Positions 13,701-22,353 of a stretch of 64,000 nt of DNA are shown here, piece by piece. A program made the position numbers and the translations under genes. The notes under the pieces are model-generated. The model worked only from the letters and a program-made list of their open reading frames with translations. It was not told the DNA's origin and did no database searches. Numbering within the stretch: position 1 is the first letter of the stretch; every line of letters starts with the position of its first letter. This stretch comes from Muraenolepis orangiensis (taxonomy: Eukaryota; Chordata; Actinopteri; Gadiformes; Muraenolepididae): positions 17,747,727 to 17,811,726 of the forward strand of contig CM051015.1 of NCBI GenBank assembly GCA_027704905.1. The letters are read 5' to 3'.

Positions 13701-16700
13701 CAGGGGAAGTTGAAGTTTGTTTTCACAACAAGCATGGCCTTGATGGTAGGAATAGTGAACCTATTTCTTGCTGCTGTCCATACATCATTCATTTGGGAGA
13801 ACACTCTTTCAACTGGTGCATTACTCCCAGGTAGGCACATAACCACCGACGCTAACCTTGCCAGGTTATTGAATGGGATTTCGTTGTCTTGGAAGTGGGT
13901 AACCACCTTGCTCCATCTGTGATTAAGCGGTGTCTCAGATTCTTTCCACTCTTCAAGTGTTCCTCCCTTCAGGAACTCATGCAGGCCAGTGACCTCATCA
14001 AACAATTCATCCTCATTGATCTTGACATTGGGGCATTTTTCTTGCAGTGTGGCCGCTGCCTTCTGAATCTCTTCACGCTGAGGTTGCCTTTTCAGAAGGA
14101 GACAATGCAAATCCTTGAGATCATCTGTGTGCTTTCCCCATGCTTGCAAGTAGTTGACAGCTGTAGTGAAGAATGATTGGGATGTTTTGAGAAAGCTCGC
14201 TTTTTTCATTGCTCCATTTTCCTCCAGTTCTCTCAGAAGCCCTCGGACCAAAACTGGAATGAAGTTATCGTCACTTCTTGCAGTCAACTTTGCCTCAAAG
14301 CTTTTCAATATTGCAGCTGACTCCACAGCACAGCGGTCTTGGCCTTCAAGCATTTTGATTGTGTCACTGAATATGGACAGGTTTCCATGGACAAAGGCCA
14401 GCCAAAGTTCAGTCAGAGGATCTTGGAATATTTTTTGCAGGACAGCTGGGCACTTTTCTTCAGAGAGGAAAAATGATTTCAAGGGCAAATACATTTTCAG
14501 CACTCTCTCTAGAGCTGGGAGCATAGACAACCAGCGAACATTGCAGTGTCTTAAGATGTTATGGTACTCCTGGCCAACAAACTCACAAAAGCCCTTTAGT
14601 CTTTCTACTCTGACGGTGAAAATGTGAAAATAACCAAATATCTTTGTAAGAAGGTACTCAACATCAAGGGGAATCATATCCAAAGCTGTTCTGGCCGTGT
14701 TATGAATAATGTGTGCAGGGCAACCTAAGCCAATGACCTCCCGCTGCAGAGCATTTTTAACTTTGGTATGGACATTGACCCTCCCCAGTCTATTCAGTCC
14801 TCCAAAATTTGTATTTGTGTTGTCAGCAGAGAATGCCACAACTTTGTTTTCCAGGTTGAATTTTTGGATAACACCAAGGACCTCAGCTGCAATTTCCTCT
14901 GCTGTTTCTCCTTTGAGTTCAACAAAATCGAGTAGTTTTGTTTCCACTGATGTGCTATCATGTATCTTACAATATCTTACTAATATTGGCAGCAGCTTTA
15001 CATGTCCATGATTGGATGCATCAATGGACAGAGACACAAATTCCACCTGGTCTAGGTCCTGTGTTACCAAGGTAGTTGCCCATGGTGCTAACACGTTACT
15101 CACTATGGCATCGCATTTTGTCCTAGCACATGTAAATTTTGATTCATAAAGCTTCCTTGTCAGTTGTGCTGTGCAATCCATAGATCTGAAACTATGATTG
15201 TGTCGCAAAGTGTGGTATGCAAAGACAGCTTCCTGCACAGCTAGATCGTATTCTTCCTGGGAAGGGTCTACCTTCTTGAAGAATGTGGTGACAGAGGGCA
15301 CACCAGCACGGGCAATGAGAGAGGCTTTATGCTTTTTTGTCTGTTGATGTTCTATTACTGCTGTTCTTCCTCCACTGGCAACTGAAAATGTTGAATTACA
15401 AATGGTACAGTAAACCATTGTATCATCTTGACCACCTGGGCGTATGAATGAAAATTCTTTCCTCATATTGTCATTTAAGTGACATTTTCGTTTCTTGGAA
15501 AGAGCCATTGCACATTTTTTTCTGCTCTTTGTCACTATCCTTGTATACTCTTCGTACTCTGTTAACTTTTTCTTCCCCTCCAAACTTTCTCCCTTTTCTT
15601 CTTTCTTCCTTTCCTTCTCTTCCTCACTATTGTACAATGTCTTTGCTTCTTTATCTTTATTCCGGTTTTTCCCTTCTCATTCTGTTCTTCCTCTCTGATA
15701 TTTAAAAAGAGATAGTACATTATTAGATACACTTGGGTTAACAGTCACATTGTTTTTGTCAATTTATAAATTTCATTCTGCTACTCCATTGAACCACTGA
15801 TTCAACTTACCCCAAGGCCCATGGTTCACTTTTCCCCATAGCCACCATTTTAGAAAAAATAGCCTAGCTTAAAAATTCAGTCATCTTTATCTTAATGATT
15901 CACATGGTTTAATACGCTGCCAACACATCAACATATACAATAATATATGTTTTTAAACCTGGATACATTTTGTTTGACATGACAGCCGATATAGCTGACA
16001 TCTAGAAAATGTACTTTGACAAGCAAAAAACGTTTTTTTGTAAAAATGTTTACTTACCAAACCACAATGAGCATCTCTCTGTCACAGCCAAAGAGAAATG
16101 GGAGGAGCTTGCATAATTGCATAAACACGATTGCATAAACACGATTGAGCCGTATACTGTTTACCCAGTGTTTCCTTACATGAAACGTTTTATTTCACCT
16201 TGCTATGTGTTTTTAACGTATATTAAAAAACGGGGACATTTCCGGGGACAGTTTCAACCGGGGACAGGCCAATAAAAACGGGGACTGTCCCCGGAAAACG
16301 GGGACGTCTGGTCACCCTAACTTATGGGCCAGGGAGGGGTTTAATGGATTTTGGGATCCAGGGGACTTGTGGCGGAGGTATGCGCTCTACTGAGTGCCGT
16401 CTAGTGACAACATTGTATGTATTGTTACACGGCTCATCTCGTAGTATATTATTGGCTTTTCCCCTGCTGGCTAATCTAATGTGGTTTGGTGTCTTTACAT
16501 CGATTAGTCTACCAGGCGGCACTCTCCCTGGGTCAGGATCCGGCCAACGACTGCCCGGACCGGCAGCGCACGGTCCGCACGGTGATCCAGAAGAGGGGCG
16601 TCAATGAGCCCATGCTGGGGGCGGAGTACCGCGAGCGCAAGATCACCATCCTGAACAGTGAGTCCAGAGGGTCGGCTTGGACACCAAATATCTCAAAACG

Positions 16701-19358
16701 GTCTGATGAAACGTGATGAATTCTCGAGAGGGACTACAGCTTGACATGGGATCTGTTTAGGTTTAAATCAGAATCAGAATGCCTTTATTATCATTGCACA
16801 AGTCAACGCAAAAGTGTAGCAATCCTATATATGATCCTCTTTCACATAAAACAGCAATTGAAAATATAAATGATTTAAAAACGAAACAAAATAAACAGAT
16901 TTTAAATAGGCAAATATGGGTAAAAATATATATGGACATATTGCAGTGGCCCTATGTAAAAGTAGTGCACAATTAGAACTATATACATACAAAGGTGCGG
17001 TGGGATCTAAACATGTAACTAAGTACTGTGGTTTTGTTGCAATACAGTATTGTAGTGGGGTTAAGGTATGTCATTGAGTGGAATGGGAAATGAAAACCCA
17101 GCCAAGCGCCAGTAATGAGAAGGAATTTGTGATCGTTAGTTAAGCATAGCCCCCTTTTAAATAAGTTGGTATCCCTTTCCAGAGGCCGACCTGTCCATGA
17201 CCGAGGTCATGTGGTGGGATAACGGCGTGTACTTCTGCTCTATTGATGCGCCTGGCGACACCTTAGGGGATTCAGATCGGGAAATCAAACTCATCGTCTA
17301 CCGTAAGTACAGTAGGACCAGTTAACTGGGCAGAATCAACCACAACTACAGATAAGTGTTTAAACAGACTCACTGTGGATTAGTACATTCAGTTTCTATA
17401 ACCAGCTAAATCTTAAGGCACACAGAGCACAAGTGTGGCTTCATATTTGGAGCAAGACCCAAACAATTGATTTGTAGTGTTTTTAACAGCAAAGCACACT
17501 GATGACAAATGTGGCAGGGATTTTTCCAGGGCTTTTTATCTCAGTAAAAAGAGGGTTAGGGTTAAAAATCTAAAATATACTTTTTTTGCACCTGCCAAGA
17601 TTGCCGCCGGTTGAATAAGACACGTGAGCGCAATTCCCGTTTCCCTGTGGAGGTGCTCGGTGACCCCTGACCCCACCTCGCTGCTCCCCACAGACTGGCT
17701 GTCCGTCCTGTTCATCATCCTGGGGGCGCTGCTGCTCATCCTGCTGCTCGGCATCTGCTGCTGCCAGTGCTGCCCGCAAAAGTGCTGCTGCTACGTCCGC
17801 TGCCCCTGCTGCCCGCGCACCTGCTGCTGCCCTGAGAAAGGTAAGGCAGCTCCTCCCACTGCTCTGCTCCTCCTCCTGCTGCCCAGAGAAAGGTAAGGCG
17901 AGCTCCCATTGCCCCTTCGGAACTCAAATACGTGTTTTAAAAACCCAGATGCCCGCGTGTTGGCCGGCCATATTCTGAACACCCAACCGAGCGTATGGCT
18001 GGCTCATCAAGTGTTGACCTATTGTCTCTCCCCCTCCCTCCCAGTGGTGATGCAGCACAGGATGATGCGTGATGCCCAGAATGCCATGGCTCCGTGGATG
18101 CAGGGACAGCCCATCTACGCCCCCATCAGCTCCCACGGCTCCACCCAGGGCCAGCCCCTGCTGTACTCCGGTAGGTCACCTGTCGCTTCATGAAGGCATA
18201 GTCTTCCTTTGGTTTATTTATTTGTTTTTGCAGTGGTTTCACTTTCACCATTGTTGCGCTCCAGGCTCATTTGCAGAATATCCAACCAAGCAGAATTTTG
18301 CCATGGCCCCGATGCAACCGATGCCCTACTTCCAGCAGCCCCCTCCTCCCGCCCACCACGGTTACCACAGTAACGGCGGTCACCAGGACCCCAACCAGGT
18401 GCTGGACTACCTGGAGCACCAGGTGAGGGGGATGGACCATCCCATGATGGCAGCTCAGCATCCCGTGCAGCACCTGCCCCCGGCGGGACAGCACCGTCAC
18501 CTGGCCCGGCCCCTTCCCCAGGCGGTGCCCTTCACAGCGGGGCCCCCCAGCATGCTCTCCGCCCTGGACGAGATGGGCGTGCAAGGGGTGGAGAGAAGGG
18601 TGATCACTCTGCCGCCCATTGTCCAGCGGCCGTCCAGCCTCATGTCCCGCAGGGGGCCCGGAGCTGGGGATGAGGTGAGGGGAGGCCACCGGATCTCTAG
18701 CCAGTCCAGCGGGAGTTCACAGCAGGTAGTGGGAGGGGGTCGGCCACGCCGCGACGGCCGCAGCTACAGGGAAGCCTCCTCACCCCGCAGGGGGATTCTG
18801 AGAGGCTACAGCGACGACTCTGACTGGGAGAGCAGGCGACGAGGAAGTGGTGGTGGTGCTCGTGGAGGGGTGAGAGATGACCGAGGAGGTTTGCCCGGGA
18901 GGAGAGGAGGGAGCAGAACGTCCAGGCCGAGGGCCCGTAGTCGAGACGACCTGATGGAGGAACTGCGTCGTGTAGCTCCACGTCGGGAGCGGAGCTACTC
19001 GCCTCCGGGCCGCCGAGGGTCCTGGAGCTCGGACGAGGACCTCCGGGGACGGCTGGGCAAAGGGAATGAGTGGCCGGAGAAACCACCAAGCTACTCGTCC
19101 ATCGAGAGCCAGCCGGGACAGAGCAACGGCAGGAAGCACTATGACCGCTTCTCCGTAAGATCCGCTAGCGATTACTAACATGTTTCTGCTCACTAACTAA
19201 CTTCCTCTCTCTCTTCATTTTCTTGGTGTTTCCTTCTGACCATTTCTGGATTGGACTGTTCTGGTTCCTCTGCTTCCCTTGCATTGACTTTCTTTTCTCT
19301 TTACCACTTTGTCTTGTAGGATAGAAGCTCACGTAGTGGAAACAGCGTAGTGATTTGA
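4714..19358 (+). CDS. ildr1: Immunoglobulin-like domain-containing receptor 1 (angulin-2), complete
   Basis: Eight exons join in frame: 4714-4765, 5608-5778, 16508-16657, 17183-17302, 17694-17840, 18045-18170, 18265-19154 and 19320-19358, giving 564 aa (human ILDR1 is about 546). Exon 1 is a signal peptide ([17 protein letters not shown]). Exons 2-4 form a V-type Ig domain with Cys43 (RCDY) and Cys143 (YFCSI), including SYQ-like [11 protein letters not shown] and [10 protein letters not shown]. Exon 5 gives the transmembrane helix (about 166-186) and the Cys-rich [18 protein letters not shown] stretch, likely S-acylated. Exon 7 is a long Arg/Ser-rich tail with [17 protein letters not shown] and [10 protein letters not shown]. 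The last exon ends SRSGNSVVI, as in ILDR1. The protein marks tricellular junctions and recruits tricellulin; its human orthologue is a deafness gene (DFNB42). Exons 3-6 match human ILDR1 almost residue by residue. All internal exon junctions before exon 8 are phase 1 except 7/8 (phase 0). Confidence 0.95.
5779..6496 (+). other. Start of ildr1 intron 2, no gene seen
   Basis: Unique-looking sequence between the exon 2 donor (GTGAGC) and the first LINE. It contains a C-run at about 6174-6186. No exon signal is supported. Confidence 0.6.
6497..8588 (-). mobile_element. Non-LTR retrotransposon (jockey superfamily, CR1/Rex1/L2 group), RT half
   Basis: Minus-strand LINE whose 3' end is a short tandem of aagtc units (6497-6520, i.e. 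CTTGA repeats on the element strand), a usual 3' signature of this group. The 5' half continues at 12271-12725; the L2 at 8589-12270 interrupts it. It is 5'-truncated inside the endonuclease domain. Confidence 0.85.
6760..8588 (-). CDS. LINE ORF2, reverse-transcriptase portion, open to the nested insertion
   Basis: An uninterrupted frame runs from the L2 junction (...INEYASSV) to a stop at 6760, over 600 codons. RT motifs in order: [46 protein letters not shown] and FADDTTV (catalytic FADD box). These are followed by the thumb and connection region [15 protein letters not shown] and a C-terminus [18 protein letters not shown]. No stop or frameshift is visible, and the frame matches the endonuclease piece at 12271-12725, so the ORF would be continuous if the nested L2 were absent. 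It copies its own RNA at a nicked target. Since the 5' end is missing, this copy cannot be autonomous. Clade assignment below jockey superfamily is uncertain. Confidence 0.85.
8589..12270 (+). mobile_element. L2-type LINE, near full length, nested inside the minus-strand LINE
   Basis: A 5' leader of about 385 bp (with a gacaga repeat at its start), one 1,051-codon ORF, a short 3' UTR with the typical agcgctatataaaataaatg block, and a terminal (ATT)n tail at 12246-12270. Left flank ...gttattgttatt and right flank attgtccg rebuild an uninterrupted coding sequence of the host LINE. Confidence 0.9.
8974..12129 (+). CDS. L2 ORF: AP-endonuclease plus reverse transcriptase, intact
   Basis: 1,051 aa with no stop or frameshift. 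The N-terminal leader (about 1-100) starts [17 protein letters not shown], typical of fish L2/Maui. The AP-endonuclease (about 106-330) keeps [13 protein letters not shown] (catalytic Glu), [14 protein letters not shown] (Asp/Asn) and SDH (terminal His). The reverse transcriptase has [45 protein letters not shown] and CYADDTQLY (YADD at about 771-774). The C-terminus is [20 protein letters not shown]. Endonuclease nicks target DNA and RT copies the RNA from the nick. All catalytic motifs are present, so this copy may be competent or recently so. The strand is very C-rich, with few CpG-decay stops. Confidence 0.95.
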   Translation: MALRYTAAQLLLLNHRSPPPAQLISAIKDFGLLQRHRYIHRSSRRKFFYKSTAINIIPSLCSNLESPRTSASRHHNNSRHQINPHVNPLNLRPLPTSANSTSKQKSLKFTLFNTRSLSNKSLILNELIIDNKLDFLCVTETWQQPLDYFYLNQTTPPGYSYLEKPRQDGRGGGIAVFHHQSITTTALSLPTPPSFEHLTFKLPGPKPLVTAVIYRPPSKPIPEFLSDLSEFLTQLFAISPSVLLLGDFNIHVDSITCTHTTEFMDILDYLIYLDITQHIDFPTHNKGHTLDLVCTSGISINNLSTTDLTISDHLAITLDVNIPPHPVKQQRTISFRNLKSINLPSLSAALTNAISNTIPTPNVSPTDLVNFYNNTLSSCLDDIAPIRTKLVSFTHSAPWYTSELRHLKTQGRQLERLSKKTGLTIHLDAYKLHQQQYTEALNHARSSHYSSIIRTGSNNPRTLFFTINKLLKPIDTTSNSFTTSTCNSFLSFFQTKIDNIHTQLAASAPSSPPGFQPTDPPPPLHPLSSFTPITESDLLSLVTSMKPTTCALDPIPSSLVKDCLPSLSPLLTTIINSSLAIGSVPPSLKLATITPILKKPGLDPGNPINFRPISNLPYMSKMLERVTASQIKAHLDTNNLHEPFQSGFRTRHSTETALLKVTNDILLSADSGSLTILILLDLTAAFDTIDHSILLSRLQHFIGITGTALSWLTSYLSDRHQYISINNCQSSTAPVTHGVPQGSVLGPLLFIIYILPLGQILRHHGLRFHCYADDTQLYLSAKAITPATHATLSACLSDIKTWMQTNFLKLNSNKTEILIIGPTSLTRSAQNFTLNIDGSIITPSTQIRNLGLILDPTLSFLPHANHITKTAFFHLRNIARLRPSLSFPAAETLIHAFITSRLDYCNSILYGSTHKIIHKLQYVQNSAARLLTSTRRRDHITPVLHNLHWLPVKHRIHFKILLLTYKALNNQAPPYLSHLLPRHVPTRSLRSGDTNRLTIPRTNLRTWGDRAFSVAAPTLWNALPINIRQAPTLSSFKQALKSHLFNLAFTQ
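12271..12725 (-). mobile_element. 5' (endonuclease) piece of the interrupted minus-strand LINE
   Basis: Minus-strand translation gives [29 protein letters not shown] (catalytic Asp/Asn) and FGKSDHRSI (terminal His), then [12 protein letters not shown] at the junction with the nested L2. These are C-terminal AP-endonuclease motifs. The N-terminal endonuclease and any ORF1 are missing, so the element is 5'-truncated near 12725. Confidence 0.85.
12880..12986 (+). repeat. Dispersed repeat copy 2, left part (split by hAT)
   Basis: Shares gtttgtctgt, aagataacttaa, gttatgtatggaatttg and gatgacttatgg with the copies at 1030 and 30970. It ends exactly at the hAT terminus and resumes at 16320. Confidence 0.65.
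12987..16319 (-). mobile_element. Complete autonomous hAT transposon with 8-bp target duplication
   Basis: 3,333 bp. Left end TAAGGTGGCCAGA; the right end, reverse-complemented, is TAGGGTGACCAGA: short imperfect terminal inverted repeats followed on each side by CCGGGGACA-like subterminal blocks. The octamer ACTTATGG lies immediately outside both ends (12979-12986 and 16320-16327), the 8-bp duplication diagnostic of hAT. The transposase is encoded on the minus strand. It sits in ildr1 intron 2. Confidence 0.93.
13622..15637 (-). CDS. hAT transposase, intact 671-aa ORF
   Basis: A single uninterrupted frame. A BED-type zinc finger lies near residues 77-103 (CTICNSTF...EHQQTKKH). The RNase H-like core includes [11 protein letters not shown] and [15 protein letters not shown], and the large helical insertion follows ([32 protein letters not shown]). 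The hAT C-terminal dimerisation domain lies at about 590-645 ([24 protein letters not shown]). The first Met is followed by a Lys/Glu-rich stretch; a downstream Met (MALSKKRKC, about residue 44) is an equally likely start. It would bind the element ends and catalyse cut-and-paste transposition. Intact frame and perfect target duplication suggest a young or active family. Confidence 0.93.
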   Translation of the reverse strand: MYNSEEEKERKKEEKGESLEGKKKLTEYEEYTRIVTKSRKKCAMALSKKRKCHLNDNMRKEFSFIRPGGQDDTMVYCTICNSTFSVASGGRTAVIEHQQTKKHKASLIARAGVPSVTTFFKKVDPSQEEYDLAVQEAVFAYHTLRHNHSFRSMDCTAQLTRKLYESKFTCARTKCDAIVSNVLAPWATTLVTQDLDQVEFVSLSIDASNHGHVKLLPILVRYCKIHDSTSVETKLLDFVELKGETAEEIAAEVLGVIQKFNLENKVVAFSADNTNTNFGGLNRLGRVNVHTKVKNALQREVIGLGCPAHIIHNTARTALDMIPLDVEYLLTKIFGYFHIFTVRVERLKGFCEFVGQEYHNILRHCNVRWLSMLPALERVLKMYLPLKSFFLSEEKCPAVLQKIFQDPLTELWLAFVHGNLSIFSDTIKMLEGQDRCAVESAAILKSFEAKLTARSDDNFIPVLVRGLLRELEENGAMKKASFLKTSQSFFTTAVNYLQAWGKHTDDLKDLHCLLLKRQPQREEIQKAAATLQEKCPNVKINEDELFDEVTGLHEFLKGGTLEEWKESETPLNHRWSKVVTHFQDNEIPFNNLARLASVVMCLPGSNAPVERVFSQMNDVWTAARNRFTIPTIKAMLVVKTNFNFPCQEFMEKLAKDKAILKKIHSSEKYRD
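16320..16440 (+). repeat. Dispersed repeat copy 2, right part
   Basis: Continues the repeat interrupted at 12986: acttatgggccagggagg, gatccaggggacttgtggcggaggtatgcgc, ctactgagtgccgtctag. Same order as copies at 1150-1260 and 31890-31970. Confidence 0.65.
16658..17182 (+). other. ildr1 intron 3 with a retroelement tail
   Basis: 16765-16990 starts aaatcagaatcagaatgcct and runs ttattatcattgcaca, the form of a common fish LINE/SINE 3' end. The rest is unremarkable. No additional exon is supported. Confidence 0.5.
17303..17693 (+). other. ildr1 intron 4, nothing recognised
   Basis: Donor GTAAGT to acceptor CCCCACAG. No repeat or exon recognised. Confidence 0.6.
17831..17898 (+). promoter_or_regulatory. 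Duplicated 5' splice site at end of ildr1 exon 5
   Basis: The donor context GAGAAAG|GTAAGG occurs twice, with GT at 17841 and again at 17893, 52 bp apart, and the flanks are similar (tgctgccctgagaaagg and tgctgcccagagaaagg). Only the first keeps frame with exon 6; the second adds 52 nt and shifts the frame. It looks like a small tandem duplication. Confidence 0.7.
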
Positions 19359-20463
19359 AGCCGTTGATTTGAAGTCGTTGTTTTGTCCACAAAGATGACA
19401 ATGAAGACAGACTGCAGGTACATTGACGTTTTTGCCCGTTTGTTGTGAAATATTGTTAAAGTACTTAACATTTTATTGTATATGTTGTTGTTGTTGTTTT
19501 AAGTCATTACATTAGTCATTACAACATTTTTTTTTACATTACTTAGGACAATTGTAATTGTTGATCCAATGCTAGTCAATGATTTTTAAATTGTTAGTGA
19601 AATGTAGAATGTGGTTGTGTTCATGTAAAATTGTATTTGTACGTAGTGTTGTGGGCTTCAATGGTAAATGTACATGATCTGCTACAATTTGGTGCTTTTT
19701 GCCATAAATAACCGTTTTTTTGCCGTATTGCCATTGTCATTTCTCCAATAGTTATAGTGAACTAAATGTCTACTTTAAAACTGTACACTGTAATGATTTC
19801 TATATAATCATTAAATAATCTTTAGCCTCATTGGTCTGAAACTTGTGATATTTGAACATTTGAAATTATTCTAACCCAAACTCAGCTAATTAAATCTGTT
19901 TTACGGTCTGTTTGTAATTGCAATTTTTATGTATGGTCAAGGAATATAATCATTTTGTAATAAACACGTGTAGACCGATATAAACACTTTGAATAGATCA
20001 GATCATATCGGATTCCGATTTGGTTTATTATGTATAAGGTACAATGTGCAGTGTTACAGCCAGCTCCAAGATGTGACTAACAGTATAATTATTAATATAT
20101 CAAGTTTAAAGTGAGTAGTTTAGTGCAGCTAGTCCAGTCGACAAGCCTTACACGTCAGGGCTGATTGGTCATTGTTGGGTTTTCCTCTCCGCATTGACTT
20201 GCATGCATCGCATGCACTGCATTGCATTCTCAACACTTTTCTTTGGTGGCAAAGGCAAGATCGGCTCAAAATCGGAGAAAAGTGGTATGGAGTAGGAAGC
20301 GCCCTTTCTGAGGCCATCTAGTGGACAGTATTAGTTAGGTTATGGGCTATATGCACTAAGCTGTGTGAAGTACTTCCGGCTTCAAATAATGCGGTTCAGC
20401 CTCTTCCGATGTATTTGTTTACTTCCAACTAGCTAGCAACAGCTCCTGAGGTAATATTTCGCC
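19359..20463 (+). other. ildr1 3' UTR and following spacer
   Basis: AT-rich sequence after the ildr1 stop. AATAAA at 19959-19964 (gtaataaacacgtg) is the best polyadenylation signal, giving a 3' UTR of about 0.6 kb. 20380-20450 has acttccggc and cttccg motifs resembling an ETS-type promoter just before the THAP-like frame. Confidence 0.5.
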
Positions 20464-20641
20464 ATGAATTCCCATAAGAAAATGCGTTTTCAAAAACAGG
20501 AGAAGAAATACTCCGAACATTGTTGTGTTCCGCTTTGTTCGGCATCATCTAAATGTAATTAATGGTATTTAGTTTCCATGGCTTTCCAACCCATCCCGAC
20601 CTGAGAAGAACCCGACGCGGACATCTGATTCTATACCAGGT
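20464..20641 (+). pseudogene. THAP-type zinc-finger first exon, frameshifted fragment
   Basis: ATG at 20464 opens a frame reading MNSHKKMRFQKQ...EHCCVPLCSASSK and stopping after 32 codons. One frame over, the sequence continues FHGFPTHPDLRRT, then reaches a splice-donor-like CAG|GTAACG at 20640. C-x(3-4)-C followed by a FHxFPxxxxxR block is the start of the THAP C2CH finger. The two halves rejoin if one base is missing near 20556. No later exons were found; an hAT sits 11 bp downstream. Whether it was a host THAP gene or a THAP-type transposase cannot be told. Confidence 0.55.
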
Positions 20642-20651
20642 AACGTTAGAC

Positions 20652-22278
20652 CAGTGGCGGCTCGTCCATAGGGGCGCCGCCCCACCTGGTTGAGAGGGAA
20701 AAAAAAAAAAGAAGATTTTTTGACCCCTAAAAATAAACTAAACATGTTTAAAATTAATAATAATTACTCATTTTAAGTATGTTTGTGTTTAAAATGCACA
20801 ATAACGTTAATATAGCAAATATAAATCATTTTTTTGTGCGTGCTATTCTCCCCCCTCGTTTGTCATTGACGTCACTCTCATAGAAATCTGGTACCTACCT
20901 CCAAACCTGGGCGCAAGACCGGTGCGCCCAGGATCTCAAGCGGCCAATGAAAATGGATCAAGCAATTAAATGTAGCCTATCAAGGGTCCTAAATACGATC
21001 TGTGGGGGCGCATATTCTTGCGCCCGAACAAAGAAACCAGTCACGCATGCGCCACTCAAATTGAGTGGCGCATGCGTGAGCAAATTGAGTGGCGCATGCG
21101 TGAATGCGTGAGCAAAGAAAACGCATGCGCCACTCAATTGTAGGCTAGTTGAACCTTATTTGTAAAGCCTGTACTGCTCTGCTCTCAGTTCGGTCTTGCT
21201 GTCTGAGGAGAGGTACGTTTTTGTTGTCCCGGTTATAGTTTTACATTTATTTTTATTGTGGACGATGTAAACATAAAGTAAAGGGGATAAGAAATGTTGG
21301 TCTTGCTGTATAAACATGCAGCTTGTGTCATTTGTATGTAAACGGTGTGGATTGGGGTTTTGTAAGTTTATCGTGGACACGTGCTTCCCCAATTCTAGCT
21401 ACAGGGTCCTCCGTGTGTTTGTCTGCTAATATATGCTGTGGTCGAATGTATTAAGCATTTGTATTTTATTTAATTAGTTTAATTCAGAAGCATTTGTTAA
21501 TGAGTCAGTTTGTGTCTTGCTGTCTGAGGAGAGAATAGTTGTATAGTTATAGTTATAGTTGTGTAGTTATTGTATAGTTAGTATAGCATAGGTACATAGA
21601 TTAAACTGTATATCGTATAGTAGTGTACATAGGACCCAGTACCTTTTAATTTGTAAGCTTAACATTGTATTGCATTTTATCTCAGGACTTGTATCAGGTC
21701 TATTTTATTATCTTCTATTTTGTTCTAATTACTTTTGCACAATCGAATGTAAGACCATATTTAGGTATTATTTTTGATGGCACACTGGGTAGTCTTTCTA
21801 ATATAAGACCATATTTTTTTCTTACGTTTATTTTCTACTAGGTATTACTGTGTTCATAATTGCTAATTGAAGCACCATATAATAAATGTTCTTTCGCTAT
21901 GAGTTTCAAGTTTGTTTATTATTTGTCACAACAAAATACAGAATACTTTATGATGAAATGCTTGTTTCTGTATGAGCCCCTGAGATTGTGCTACATACAG
22001 TAAAAATAAAGTAAGTAAAAAAAGAAATTAAGCAGTAAGTAAAGGAATGTTCAGTCAATATACATATATACAATACAGAGTAGAATGAGTAACAGTGAGG
22101 TTTATATTATGTATCGTTTTTTATTTGTATTTCTTTAATTCGCCCTCTCGGTCGTTTACATGGAGAAATGGCGCCACCGTCTGGGAAAATGCGGTATTGC
22201 ACAGCAGATATGATTTAAAAAAAAATTGCGATTTTATTTTTGCGCCCCTTCTACTTCGGATGTCACCGGCCGCCACTG
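20652..22278. mobile_element. Non-autonomous hAT, 1.6 kb, with 8-bp target duplication
   Basis: Ends CAGTGGCGGCTCG and (reverse complement of right end) CAGTGGCGGCCGG. CGTTAGAC flanks both sides (20644-20651, 22279-22286). No transposase frame remains. Its interior from about 21560 on is shared with the element at 38768-39928. Confidence 0.9.
21042..21140. repeat. Cluster of CGCATGCG palindromes
   Basis: A perfect inverted repeat with 18-bp arms (CACGCATGCGCCACTCAA) around a single A at 21060. It is followed by another direct copy (about 21084-21102) and one more inverted copy (21121-21140). The related element at 38768 lacks this block, so it may be a secondary insertion. Confidence 0.8.
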
Positions 22279-22353
22279 CGTTAGACCCAAGTTGTGCTAT
22301 TCAGCTAACTGTTTGACATCAACCAAAGTAAACATCAGTTAAACTATAAAGAA

